A DNA stretch of 64,000 nucleotides. It comes from Chrysomallon squamiferum (lineage: Eukaryota > Mollusca > Gastropoda > Neomphalida > Peltospiridae). The DNA lies in NCBI GenBank assembly GCA_012295275.1, contig CM022671.1, forward strand, positions 32,431,927-32,495,926. The letters are read 5' to 3'. The first letter of the stretch is position 1; the number at the start of each line of letters is the position of its first letter. The position numbers were made by a program, and so were the translations under genes. The notes under the pieces were generated by a model. It searched no databases and was not told where the DNA came from. It was given only the letters and a program-made list of their open reading frames with translations. This document shows, piece after piece, positions 52,411-64,000 of the stretch.

Positions 52411-53389
52411 ATTTAAAAGGTCCATTTTGTTAATTCTGTTCATGAATTATGATTAAGGAATTTAATGGATTCTTTAATCAAGTTACATAGCAGATAATAT
52501 TTATATTTTTTATTTTCTAAACATATAGATTTTTTAAATTTATTTATTTGTATTTTATTTTTTATACTTATTATTTATTTTCCATTATTATTATTTTTTT
52601 TGTACGTGCTAGAACAAACTAAAAATTAAAGCTGGCCCCTCTGAAAGCAAGTGTCATTAAAAATAATGCAGAACATAATAATGTAAAATATGTATAATTT
52701 AATGAGCACTAAAATTTGTGTAAAAAGTCACAAAGCCATTAAGAAAACCATTTTTATAATAAATAATGTAGATGAAAGAAGTAATGTAAAAAATTCAAGC
52801 CAAATTGATTGATTGAAAATTTAATTTTGATATTTAATTTTATGTTAATAAATGAATTTTCAACAAAGAGAAAATCGGTGTCCAAAAAAAAGAAAAGAAA
52901 AAAAAAACAACATAAAAAAAGAGCTTGAGAAAAAAAATCTTGTAATATATTCAGTTAATTATTTAAAATCATGAAAATTGAAAAAAAAAAATATTTTCAT
53001 GATAACAAATTTCAAATTCAGACAGCACAAGTCAGCTGACTGTTATGTATAACTGCAGGGGACAAAAGATCCAAAAATATATAAAAAATAATAATAACAA
53101 TTAAAAAAACAAATTAATGACTTAAAAAAGGTTTAAGTGAAAAAACAAAAGAAAAAGAAAATGGTTCAGATAGAAAGGCAAGTACATGTCTTAAGTATTC
53201 CACAAGTATTAAAATTACAAAAATAAGTTCTTTTGTTACTGGCAAAATATACACACGCCACAAGGCACTGAAAGTAAGTACGTTCTGGAAACCAGTCAAC
53301 ACTTCCCTGAGATATGCTTAATATCAGTTTTACAACACCACTACTGCTAACATTCTAACCATTAAAAAAAAAAAAAAAAAAAAAAAAAA

Positions 53390-54270
53390 GAAAAAGAAAA
53401 GTGCAAAAAGAAAATATCTCCTGAAGAAATCTAATTCAATAAAACAAAAATAAAAAGACAAAACATAACTATATCAATTTTACAACATTTCTACCGTAAC
53501 ATTTTTGTTCTGACATACAGAAATGAATAATACATGCCAAAAGCTTTTTAGAAAGAAATTTAATTTAATTTTAAAAATTATAGCTATCTTAAAAAGTATA
53601 ATTAATTCAATTTTAATAACAATCTTAATACAAAGTTTTTAACCGTAGAAGTGCAAAAATGGATAATCTTGATAAGAAAATATTTTTAAAGAAGTTTAAA
53701 TAAAGCAAGGTACAAATATAATAATTTTCTTAATATTTATGTTTTAAAGTTTTTAAGCTTAGAAATTTGAAAAAGTATAATCATTAAAAGAATGTATTTT
53801 TAAAGAAGTTCAAATAAAGCTAGTGTAACTATAATCATTTTAAGCATTTATGTTTTAAAGTTCTTAAGCTTTGAAATGTTAAAATGGAAAAACGTTAAAA
53901 GAAACTATTTTTAAAGAAATTTAAATAGCTTATAATCGTTTTTAAATATTTCTATTTTAAAGTCCTCAAGCTTTGAAATGCTAAAATGAATAATCCTTAA
54001 AAGAAAGTATTTTTAAAGTCTAAGTAAAACAGGCCATAATTATATCAATTTTACAAACTTTCTTCAATAAGGTTTCTAAACCAAGAAATGCAGCAATGGA
54101 CACAAAACGTATGAAGACATTTAATTAAATAAAATAAATTTAGTTGACATGATACAACTATAATAACTCAGCTATGATACTTTTAAGCTTACATGTGCTT
54201 AAATGGATAATACTTTCAGAATATTCAGTTTCCAAGTAAGTTTGATTTAAAACAAATAATAACAATAAAT
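53390..54270. repeat. Decayed satellite-like array, unit about 100-115 bp
   Basis: Seven or eight diverged head-to-tail copies. The clearest start at 53634, 53748, 53860, 53963, 54071 and 54181. Each begins TTTTAAGCTTTGAAATGC-like, continues with AAAATGGATAAT, then TATTTTTAAAGAAGTTTAAA, then ATAATCATTTTAA and ends TTTATGTTTTAAAG. Middle copies are the most alike; outer copies fade. No ORF. Confidence 0.75.
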
Positions 54271-54825
54271 GATTCAACTTAGTGTCATACAGATATACTG
54301 TATGTTAATAGACTCGTAATAAAATGAGTAAGCCACTAATCCACTAATCCATGTCTCACAGGTATAGTATCAGCTCCAGAATAACTGTGAGTACTAAAAA
54401 TATTTTCACATCAATCAACAGAACACTAATGTTGGACTGCAAAAATGAAACTATTACAATAGATTTCAGATGGTGCTGGATACAAATGATGCAAAAATTG
54501 TGCAGTAACTTGGACGTGTCCTTGAAAGATTTTGGAGTTTAATTATTTTGATATGGTAAGAACAAGAGAGAAGAATTAAATTTTCTTTATCTCTGTGTTA
54601 TAATGGTTAAGCTACCAACATCAAGTCTACCACAGAGCTATCCATGGCAGATATAAAAACCATTGCTCTTTCTGTTTTCTAAAAGTAACCCTCAAAGATT
54701 CCAATATTTAACACATTCACATTGTTTAGGTACCCAGTCATGTTCTGTTGTTGAAGGCTTGATTGATTCATTTTAATATATAGTTCCTTCCCTTTCATTC
54801 TTTCTTTTATGTATTTATTTATTAT

Positions 54826-54868
<43 letters not shown>

Positions 54869-56018
54869 TTGTAAAAAGTGAAATTAGAAAAATTCACATT
54901 TCATTACTGTAAATGGAGCCATTTATTTATTTACTCAAGAGAACTGGATTCTGTCATCTCTAATTTAGAAATTATACTTTAAAATAATGTGAAATATTAA
55001 AAACAGATTTTCTCTCAATAAACAAGATTTTTGACTTTCTAAAACTATTCTGTTGAGAGCTTTACTACTATTAAATGCAAAACTGAGTTTCATATAAAAA
55101 CATTTAAAAAAAAAAAAAAATTAATTAAATAAAATTATTCAATAAAATAAAAAAAAAAAAAAAAAATAAAAATAAAAAAATTAAACAACTGTAAAATATT
55201 TTCAGTTAACTAGTTTTACTGGCATGTACACAGGCAACAATAAAGGAAAATCCAAATTAACTAATAACAATATTCAATTTTTATAAATTAAAAAAGTGTT
55301 TTCAAATATTATCCAATTTCTTTCTTGGATGGATGTAGGGGTTTTTTTTATTATAAAATAAATGTAAGTTTGCTTCACCATGAATCATTTTAATGTCTGG
55401 TCTAATTTGTTCCATTGAAATAATATAAAAATGAAATACTCTGTGTCAATTTTCATGTAATCATGAAACATTTTAATAAATCATTCATGTTTATTTCTTG
55501 AATGAATACTGATATTTTTATGCTAAAAATGACAATCTGTTTAACAATATAAATAGCCACAATGTGTTCTTTCCTTACATACAATACCCACAAATTATCT
55601 GGCTCTTGTTTTCCGATTATATATATTATGTTCAGCTTATAGGCTCAATTGATGGTATAAATATGAAAATGTTTTATTATAATTCTGAATATTAAGAATA
55701 ACATTGAAAAAGTGTTCTGAGTAAGGCTGGGGTGAGAATATAATGACAAAAATTCTATATTAATTGAGGTCAGTTGATATGGAATATCAGGAAATCTAGC
55801 ACATCATTCAACCACAATCATATACACAGCTATAAAGATATTAAAAAAGTTTAATTGGAAATGTTAAAATTCTGCATACAAGACTGTATTACAGAAAACA
55901 AAAAAATAAAGGTTTGGTCTCTTGTTTTAGATTTTGAAACGTTTTCATTTTTTCGCACTAAAATTCTTATCTTCAGATCTGTTGAGCTGCATCAAACTGC
56001 AGTCCTCAGAAAAAAAAA

Positions 56019-56977
56019 TCAGGTTTCTTCATTTTTTTCATTCAAAACATTTTTCAGTGCTGCTGCCTTGTTTTCGCTGGGGATACACAACTGCTGAAAA
56101 AGAGCCAACATTTGATTGTTTTTAGCTGCCAGGTTCAATCTATGATTTGAAACATAATGGCTGGAATGCGAAAAAATTTCACGCCCGTCCCAGTCCTTTG
56201 ACAAGTACACTCTTCTCATCTTTGGCACTTTAGCATTTCGTCTTCTACCACTTTTGTTTTTTCTACATCTGGACGTTGTCCACTTCTTGTGACCGACAAA
56301 GCCACTGTCCTTGTGAGTGAATGAAGATGCCAGTGATCCCCAGACCTGACTAGACAAGTTAAACGATTTCTGAGCTGCTGCCTTGTTGAGAATGGTCCTC
56401 TTACCATCATGTTCAGAACACTCCTCATAAGAAGTCCTTTCAGTCTCCTCTTGGTCCTTTGACCCGTTTCTATTGGATTTACCATGAGAGGAGAGCTTGT
56501 CACCATCACTCTCCTCTTGGTCTTTAGGCCCTTCGCTGCTGGATTTACCAAGAGAGGAGAGCTTTCCACTCCCCGTTCCATTGTTCAGACCTGAATTGTC
56601 AGTATTACCTGAATCAGTATTCTTTCTGTCACTGTCGCCAAAGCCAAACATTCTGAAGTTGTTCATGCCGTTTTCAGACAGAGGTTTCGCTAAGGGTGTT
56701 CCCTGAGGTGCAGCAATATCATCTCTGAAAAACACAACAACTACAGAAATGTTGTCACTCGAGCCTCTGTCTCTGGACTGATCAACAATTGCTTTGGCGA
56801 CTTCGGATTTGCTGCCATGTGTTTTGACGTGGGTGTAGACGATGTCGGGAATGTCGGAAGGTTCGAGAACATCCCAGACGCCATCGCAGGCCAGGACAAC
56901 GTAGTCTTCTTGACCATCCAGTTCAAAACTTGCCACATCAGCATCACTGCACACAAACGGCTTCTGGGTAACATCTC
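56019..56977 (-). CDS. PPM1E: PPM1E-like last exon: end of catalytic domain and C-terminal tail
   Basis: The 959-nt last exon starts in the string [18 protein letters not shown], finishes the PP2C fold (FVCSDAD to FFRDD, about 100 residues) and then codes for a tail of about 220 residues. The tail is Ser, Gly, Asn and Lys-rich and carries a 22-residue tandem repeat with cores [18 protein letters not shown] and [18 protein letters not shown]. Farther on come a basic stretch ([18 protein letters not shown]), which could serve nuclear or membrane targeting, and an end in VLNEKNEET. The stop is at 56019-56021. The tail shows no homology I recognise. Confidence 0.93.
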
Positions 56978-58172
56978 CTGAAATGGTAACAGCAAAGTCA
57001 GTAATAATTATTTCAGATAACTTATTTCAGTGAAATTATTTAAACGTTTATGAGGAAATGGCTAAAAAAACAGTCTTAAAAAAACATTCAGAAATAACAA
57101 AGATGTGTATTATTTTATTTAATCAAGTCTGCACCAGGTTTAAAATGAATTACTTTGAGATAAGTATGTTAATCAGGTAACATTAATGCAGTAACGATGA
57201 CAGGAACTGATCAATGATGACAGTAACTGACAACAATCACCGTAACTGACCAGTGAAGACAGTAACAGACCAACATTTCCTAGTTACAGACTATTTAAAC
57301 CTAAGTATTCTAATTAATGATGAACTGACCGATAGCTCTGGACACTGCAATATTTCCATTAACCCTCCATGCTCCAAAGAAGATAACGTATCCACCCAAA
57401 GCTTCAATTCTTGATCTTTCATCCTGCAATTATTTCAAAAACTAAAATTGTCAAATATCTGAGTCAAACTATAACTTACATTAATCAAAATAAACAACCC
57501 CAAAACTCATCACACCTAAATATATTAGTAAATACACTAAAACCGAGATCTCACTAGAATTAACAATTCCTGTGTTGAGTCAAATTAACAAAAACAAAAC
57601 AAACCAACATAAATGTACACACACAAATAAATACGTTAAAATTGATAATACCTCAGTAGAATTAATAATTCCGGCTTTCATTTATTTATTACCCGAATAA
57701 TTTATTATTAGTTATTATTTTAACTAAATAAAAGTCTCAAAATATTACTAATAAAATTATAAATGCATTATTATTATTATTATTACTATTATTGTTGTTA
57801 CTGTTGTTGTTGTTCTCGTCGTGGTTGTTGTAGTTGTTGTTGTTATCATTATTATTTTTATTTTTTTTCCTATTAAATCCATTTTTTATTAAATGTTTAG
57901 TACAAAAGCGCACACCTCTCTCTCTGGTTTGTGAGGTTCCATGATGTTTACAACACCTCCATTCTTCACCAGAATGGCCTGGGAGTCACCCAGCCAAGAC
58001 ACATGGAGAGTGCTGCCTCGTATCAGTGCTGTGACACACGTAGTACCACTTCGCAGGTTCTGAATGAAGAAAATCACAAAAATATCAAATATATTTTTAA
58101 TTTCATATCACCTTTAAAAGAATTTGTTTTCTTTGTCCAGGTCACTGAATTTACAATTAATAAAAAAAAGTA

Positions 58173-58225
<53 letters not shown>

Positions 58226-58451
58226 TGAATTTCTATAAACAAGAATGTCTTAAGTTGCTCCTGAAATATATATGCATGCACATGTGCACAGTCACACACA
58301 CACACAAACATAAACTAGTTATCACTTTCATTCCGTAGTCAATTTTAAAATTTAGAACACCCTTTTAAAAAAATAGTAACAATAAATAAATAATAACAGT
58401 TTAAATAATTAAAAATAATAATAAAATAATAATAATAATATAAATAAATAA

Positions 58452-58488
<37 letters not shown>

Positions 58489-58950
58489 AAATAATTAAAT
58501 AATTAAATAATATTTAAAAAATAAATAAATATATAAATAAAATATAATTAAAATCTTACTCCTTTCTTGGCTCTGTCAGTAAATCTTTGATCAGTGAGGG
58601 CATATGCTCGTTTAGTGGCAGTGGCTGTGTCATCATTAAAATGTGGATCACGAATCATGTTTGTATGCAAATGACACGAGCAATAAACTGCAGCATTCAC
58701 GCCTCCGTGACCGTCAAAAACTGCATAGAAAGACTGAGTGGGTTCTTCCTATCGTAACAAAATGTGAAAGGTTAAACAGATCAATATTTTATGAACAGAA
58801 GCACATGAATGTGTGTGTTTACAGGTGTATATATGTAAACTTGTATATCTATTATGGCTATATATTTATATAAGTATCTTTTGTGTAATTATGTCGTTTG
58901 AGCTGATATATATGTATAATTGTCCATGACTATATGTATATAAAATATTG

Positions 58951-58982
<32 letters not shown>

Positions 58983-61900
58983 TGTATGTATGTATGTATG
59001 TATGTATGTATGTATGCATGCATGCATGTACATGTACATGAATGTGTATGTGCATGTTTGTGTACAATATATAAGTAAGTACAGAGAGACTTTTAAGATA
59101 TCTACTTGCCCAGTGATAAATAGCTAAAAAGTATACCGTCTCTACCACTTTCTTTAAAAGAGCTTTTTTCTTTCTGTTGCCTTTTATAACAAGATATCTT
59201 TTTCTTTGTCTGTGTGTTTCTCTGTATACTTGAATAAGTTTGTTTTTCTGTGTATATACATGCACCCACGCACACACAAAATCTGTGTATATAGACACCT
59301 ATATATAGTTTAGTGGAGATATTTTAATATATGAACTAGCCTATTTATTCTCAAGGCCACATTTAATAACCTACTTAACCACTGAAATGCAAATATTATA
59401 AATAATTCTTGACATGATAATACATGTCAGAAACACCTTAATTTTACTTTTATTTATATGTAAGCTGATAAAGACGCTAAATCAACTGGCCAAAAAATCT
59501 TATTACAATATACATATCACCTTTATAAAGAGAACAATAATGTTATTGTGTAAAAATTATATTTGAGAAAGTCCTTTGATAATTAATAAACGTTTTTAAA
59601 AATTAAACATAATCATTCAAGCTTAAATTATTCAACAATACCACCACCACCACACACAGACATACTCATTCACACTTATGTATGGGTACACATACAGACC
59701 CACAAACACACACACATGCAAGCACACACACCTACACACACACATGCAAGCACACACACCTACATACACACACATGCAAGTACACATACCTACACATACG
59801 CACACACACACATACTTAAACACATAGATGAGCTATATACAATAAAAATGTTTTTATCCACTTGTAGTTTTAGTGGATTTAAGTGTTCTTGTTTGCACTG
59901 ATTGTTATTTGTGTCTCTAATAACAAAAACTTTAAAAAACATGAGAATTTAAAAATAATACTGAATAATAAACAAAAGCAATTTCCTGACTATTAAAATA
60001 TGTAATTTGAAATCTATCATTACAAAATGATGATCTTGAAATAGACCCCCCCCAAAAAAATTATATCATCATATTTTTATCAATTTATAAATATGATTGA
60101 AATAATACAAACATTTTTCATTCAAAAATCAAACAAACATATTTATCAATGTATATTTAGATATAAATACATACATACATTCATATTTAGATATAAATAC
60201 ACATAAAAATGTACATATTTAGATATAGATGGTGGCATACACACACTTGTATACATATAAATTGTTTGTATGTGAAACTATATTAACACATATGACAGAT
60301 AAACATATTTATTTAAGACAATGTGTAACACAAACAAAACAAGCCTGTCATCAAAACCATGCTGTTAAGTGATAGCGTCATTTAACACTCAAGCAAGGTA
60401 ACCCAGGGTTAACTATGTCAGAATAAACAAAATATTTATTTTGTAATCCTACAGGGAAAATCAAGTCTGTCAGTTAATACCGGTGACTCTGAAAACTAGA
60501 CACAATAATAAACCATAAAGTGCTCATTTTAATACTTATCATATTAAAATAAACATCCAGATTTTGGATTAATTTATTTTGCTTGTTCTATTTGATATTA
60601 ATTTGATATCAAATTTGTAATATGTAATTGAATAACAGCACAATTGAAAATTGATAAATAACATACTTACTATAAATGAAATTAGTTTAATATTCACAGG
60701 ATCAAATTAAATATTACACTTGATGATTTTTTTTGGCTACAAATTAATTTATTTTCATTACTTTTTTTAATAAAGAAACAGATATATTTATTCTGGTTTA
60801 ATACAAATGAAATTAGTTTAATGTTCACAGAATCAAATTAAATATTCAACTTGACGATTTTATTGCAAAAAATGTATTTATTTTCATTGGGGTTTTTTGA
60901 TATAAAAATATATTACTTTTATTCTGGTTAATAAGTAAAAATAAATAAAGAAACAATTTCATGGTTTAAAAATAGAAATGTTTTCCATATTACGCATCTT
61001 AGATACAAATTATTTTAGCGTTTTTAATTAACAGATTAATAATTTTAAAAACTGTAAATTGGTGTATAATACATAACATTCATAGAATCAAATTAAATAT
61101 CTGAGTTATGGCTTTATAATTTAAAATTACAAGCCAATCCCTGTATATAAAAATATTTGTATAATATATGCATGTATGATTCTGTTAGTCTGTCTGTATT
61201 TTTATATGTATTTATGTGTGCATGCGTGTGTGTATGTGTCTATGTGCCTATGGAACTAAATTGCTGCACAGCCTTTGCAAATAATAAAGTTTTACAAATA
61301 CAAGCTCAGAAGAAATGCATGAAATTATTTTGTACATTATGAGAAAAAATAACAACAACAAAAAATAACAATAAAACAATAACGCTGACAAATTTAAGCT
61401 CTTTCTACATATCATCCATATATTTTTTAAGCTCACTCATAACAGATAAATATTTTATTATGTAATTCTGAGATAAAAATTATTTTCAATTATAATGCTA
61501 AACAATTGAATAATACTGTGAATTACTCTCTTGCCAATATTAACAGTCTGCAGACTAACATTATTTCTTTCTAATTCTGAGCTCAAAAAAGCAATGACAA
61601 AAAACAATTATCTTTAATTTTAATAAATGAATTCAACTATGTTACTCTCTCTCTCACCAACCTTAAGATTATAGAGTGAGTTGAGATCAGGAATGACAAT
61701 GTGTACATCTTCCATCTTTCTTCGTGTGTTCTTTATGGCATGTGTGCTTGTCTCAAACACTCTCTGAGATATGTGTAGAATGGGCAAAGTCTGCTGCCAC
61801 TGCTTACAAATATCATGTACAGCTGTCAGAACTTCTTTCAGAAGACGATTGGCATCAATTTCTGTAAAAGTAAACAAAGAGTGTGCACTGAAGTTTTTGC

Positions 61901-62470
61901 TTTTTAAATCCAATATATATATATATTAGATGCAACAGTGACTTTGTAATGTGTTTTTCTAATTTTATAAACTTTACATTTAAAATGATGAAAATGGAAA
62001 TGTCAGAGCACTGCAGTTTTTAAAATTATTAATTTATTTATGAGAAATGTTAAAAAAAAATTTAAATCTTAGATGTAAAATGTGGAAAAGATCCACATCA
62101 GTTTATCAGTAAGTGTGGTTCATGGTGAGATGTCAAGGGAATTCATTCCAATTTAAATCTTTACAAGTAGCTGTTAATATATATTAACTAACTCAAAGTC
62201 AGACGAAAACAATTAGCTTTATTGTATGCTATATATAAATAACTTTAAGATATTTCTGTAACAAACATGTTGAAACATTCAAGGAATAAACACTTACGAG
62301 GTATATGCGGTTCTGAAATGGATTCTTTGTTGTCATGATCAGTACTGTTATCATCATCATCATCATCATCATTTTCATGCTCAGGTAGTGAGAAACTGGA
62401 TAAGTCTTGTTTTGATACATGTACATAAACTGATCGAGCTATGTGTGAGGCAAGAAGCTGGGGGCAGTTG
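56019..62470 (-). CDS. PPM1E: PP2C serine/threonine phosphatase of the PPM1E/PPM1F (POPX) group, 3' six exons
   Basis: Exons on the minus strand, in gene order: 62298-62470, 61662-61861, 58560-58748, 57916-58059, 57330-57423 and 56019-56977. They join in frame. POPX phosphatases remove activating phosphates from PAK kinases and CaMKs. The metal- and phosphate-binding PP2C motifs are all present: [76 protein letters not shown] and [15 protein letters not shown]. The last matches PPM1E/F better than PPM1A/B or other PP2Cs. The start lies beyond the window edge. Invertebrates usually have one gene for the vertebrate E/F pair, so the symbol marks the group and the location next to TRIM37, not strict one-to-one orthology. 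Confidence 0.92.
57330..58748 (-). CDS. PPM1E: PPM1E-like central catalytic exons
   Basis: Exons 58560-58748, 57916-58059 and 57330-57423. The first two have lengths divisible by three and sit in phase 0, so skipping either would keep the frame but delete catalytic residues. The first holds the FDGHGG metal-binding loop and a helix ([12 protein letters not shown]) resembling the human family. The second contains [21 protein letters not shown]. The third carries [13 protein letters not shown] and [11 protein letters not shown]. Intron DNA between them includes a long TA repeat at 58174-58221. Confidence 0.92.
58174..58221. repeat. (TA)n microsatellite
   Basis: About 23 TA units in an intron of the phosphatase gene. 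Such runs extrude cruciforms easily. Confidence 0.95.
58951..59018. repeat. (TATG)n microsatellite
   Basis: About 15 TATG units, continuing as CATG and TACATG repeats to about 59040. Confidence 0.96.
59703..59800. repeat. 28-30-bp CA-rich minisatellite
   Basis: ATGCAAG recurs at 59716, 59744 and 59774 inside CACACA-type sequence with a CCTACA link, giving about three units of 28-30 bp. Confidence 0.85.
60671..61110. repeat. About 131-bp tandem repeat in PPM1E-like intron
   Basis: TGAAATTAGTTTAAT and CACAGRATCAAATTAAATAT blocks occur near 60671 and again near 60802 (ATCAAATTAAATAT at 60701 and 60832). The second block returns at 61087, about two periods later, suggesting a decayed copy in between. 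Segments such as TTTATTTTCATT and TTTATTCTGGTT also repeat. Confidence 0.7.
61662..62470 (-). CDS. PPM1E: PPM1E-like N-terminal visible exons
   Basis: Exons 62298-62470 and 61662-61861. The first begins one base into a codon (preceding exon not in window) and includes a helix ([17 protein letters not shown]) and an acidic run of seven Asp encoded by GAT repeats. The second gives [19 protein letters not shown] and the start of the PP2C fold, [20 protein letters not shown], whose Arg and Glu-Asp are catalytic. An acidic part before the catalytic domain is also known in human PPM1E/F. The C|AA codon across the splice reads Gln. Confidence 0.88.
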
Positions 62471-63294
62471 CTGAAATATCAAAAAATGACTAATGCAATA
62501 AAGAATATAAAACTAATAGTGTATTGAATATTCTTAAAATAAATAAATACCACTGATAAAAATCAAAGACACACAAATAAATATACCAGTAAATTAATAT
62601 TTTAAATTCTGATAATAAAGAAATAATAATAATAAAAAAAAAAAAAAAATTCCAACCTGAAGAAAATGAATATTATTCCATTTTGATAAAGATTATTTAT
62701 CTATGACTGCATATTTATTTCAAGACATGAAATGGTTGGGTATTTTTACTAGTTTTCTTTAAAATATATCAGTATAGAACAGATATTTAATGCAGTAAAA
62801 ATTAATATCTTTTCTTTTAAATCCAATCATTAAATATTTGTATTATTCCAGTATAAGAATATATACATTTCATCATTATATAAATTAAACTATATAATTT
62901 TAGAGTTCTGTGGAAACATTAATATTGCTTATATTAATATTTTAACCTTTCATAATTATTTCAGTTGTAATAGACACTCTTTTAAATGTTATGTTAAAGA
63001 TATACTTTAAAAAATAATATTCATCTTGAAATATGATAGTTCATTAACCCAGAGCACACAGATACACATTCAGATATACTTTCATAATATGTTTATACAA
63101 ACACAGACAAAACAGCATGCTTTTAAGCCTCTTTATTTTATGAAGAATCTGTAGAATATTTATGCATAAAGATTACCAAAAAATCTGTAAAATATTTATG
63201 CATCATGATTATTTCTAAGAATGAAATTAGATCTAGTATCTAAAACCAAAATCACAATTTTTATTTTATTTTTTATTTTAAATAATAATAATAA

Positions 63295-63325
<31 letters not shown>

Positions 63326-64000
63326 AAGAAAAAGAAAAGAACGAAAATTAAAAATTAAAAAAAGAAGAAGAAAAAGCACACTAAGCAATTTAATACTTGA
63401 CTAAAATATGGTTTGTTTATAAACTGATAACCAGTAACAGTTTATCACTTCACAGTCTCTTTACTGACTTTTAGTGATTATTTAACTATCAGACATGAAG
63501 AGTTTATCTGCAGGTTGAAAATAATCTAATTTAATTTTTTTTCAAATTACACTGGATAAATATAGTTTAACAGAAATATATCAGTTTCTTTAATTTTTTG
63601 AACAGTAGTTCATGTCACTTTGGTTATTTATGCATATATTTATATTTATATTTATAGGGAACTTTAATACCTTATATTAATTCTGCAGTTTATTGTTAAA
63701 ATGAAATATAGCTACAACAGAACTCAAGGGTATATAATTTAAACATATAAAAAAAAAAAATTTAGCTATAATATATTTTCATGGAATATTTTATCACACA
63801 TAGATAATATTTCTTAAGTGATTTGAAATGAAATGAAGAACTTCCTAGTAAGTATCAATGAAACAAAATATCTTAAATACTTAAAATGAAATATAGCCAA
63901 AGCAAAACTTCCTGATATAATATAACATGCAAAAATGCCATTAATTACTAAATTAACCAATGAATCAGTACTCTGAACAGCTGTAATTAGAAATATAGAC
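62471..64000 (-). other. PPM1E-like intron running off the window
   Basis: Sequence upstream of the first visible phosphatase exon. I see no exon on the minus strand up to the end. It contains a 36-bp duplication (ATCTGTAGAATATTTATGC at about 63147 and a near copy at 63183) and a GAA triplet run at 63297-63332. Confidence 0.6.
63297..63332. repeat. (GAA)n trinucleotide run
   Basis: About 11 GAA units preceded by AAT units and followed by degenerate AAG/GAAA sequence to about 63375. Intronic; the purine-only strand could form triplex DNA. Confidence 0.95.

Larger units (their letters stand above)
47499..56018. other. Intergenic region between convergent TRIM37 and PPM1E-like genes
   Basis: This 8.5 kb lies between the TRIM37 stop and the stop of the minus-strand phosphatase gene, so it holds both 3' UTRs. 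No conserved coding sequence is seen. It contains several decayed tandem arrays (49030-49190, 50408-50580, 53390-54270), a TTG/CTG triplet tract (52372-52410), A-runs (53362-53390, 55105-55165) and TA/T runs (54830-54870). The rest is AT-rich DNA with nothing recognisable. Confidence 0.7.
58749..61661 (-). other. PPM1E-like intron, 2.9 kb, repeat-rich
   Basis: The largest intron fully inside this gene. It holds a TATG run (58951-59018), a CA-rich minisatellite (59703-59800), TATTTAGATATAAATAC-type triplets (60155-60215) and a roughly 131-bp tandem repeat (60671-61110). No exon between the flanking phosphatase exons is needed for the reading frame, and none is seen. Confidence 0.75.

Noticed and set aside
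55855-56125. Plus-strand frames over the end of the phosphatase gene
   Set aside because: Antisense shadow of the phosphatase last exon and its 3' UTR.
62471-64000. Search for the first exon of the phosphatase gene
   Set aside because: No minus-strand stretch gives an in-phase exon with family similarity; the 5' end must lie beyond the window.

Overview
This window is animal nuclear DNA. It is AT-rich, full of microsatellites, and its genes are cut into many short exons with GT-AG introns. It holds three conserved genes. Exons were chained by hand: a splice pair was accepted only if the reading frame continued and the joined protein matched the known family. The proteins are close to their vertebrate orthologues but clearly diverged. 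Gene compactness and repeat content suggest a lophotrochozoan invertebrate, for example a mollusc; that is inference, not a database result.

Layout. (1) 37-26326, plus strand: the 3' two thirds of HUWE1, a giant HECT ubiquitin ligase. There are 46 in-frame exons encoding 3,011 residues, running from the UIM through WWE, acidic region and UBM repeats to the HECT domain and stop. The 5' part lies outside the window. (2) 26327-29743: HUWE1 3' UTR, intergenic repeats and a probable TRIM37 promoter. (3) 29744-47498, plus strand: complete TRIM37 (RING, B-box, coiled coil, MATH, acidic tail), 25 coding exons and 973 residues. (4) 47499-56018: an 8.5 kb gap between convergent genes with UTRs, decayed tandem arrays and low-complexity DNA; no gene seen. 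(5) 56019-62470, minus strand: six 3' exons of a PP2C phosphatase of the PPM1E/PPM1F (POPX) group. Its 5' end lies beyond 64000.

HUWE1 and TRIM37 are both ubiquitin E3 ligases; the phosphatase belongs to a PAK/CaMK-directed family. Nothing here forms an operon-like system. The tail-to-tail TRIM37-PPM1E arrangement matches the human 17q22 arrangement and looks like ancient microsynteny.

The most notable observations are a decayed tandem copy of a HUWE1 exon, an apparent duplication of an exon pair in the TRIM37 tail, a BH3-like segment of HUWE1 lacking the usual Gly-Asp, and several previously structured but degenerate tandem arrays. I found no viral genes, CRISPR arrays, RNA genes or intact transposon ORFs. 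No wholly new system is evident.
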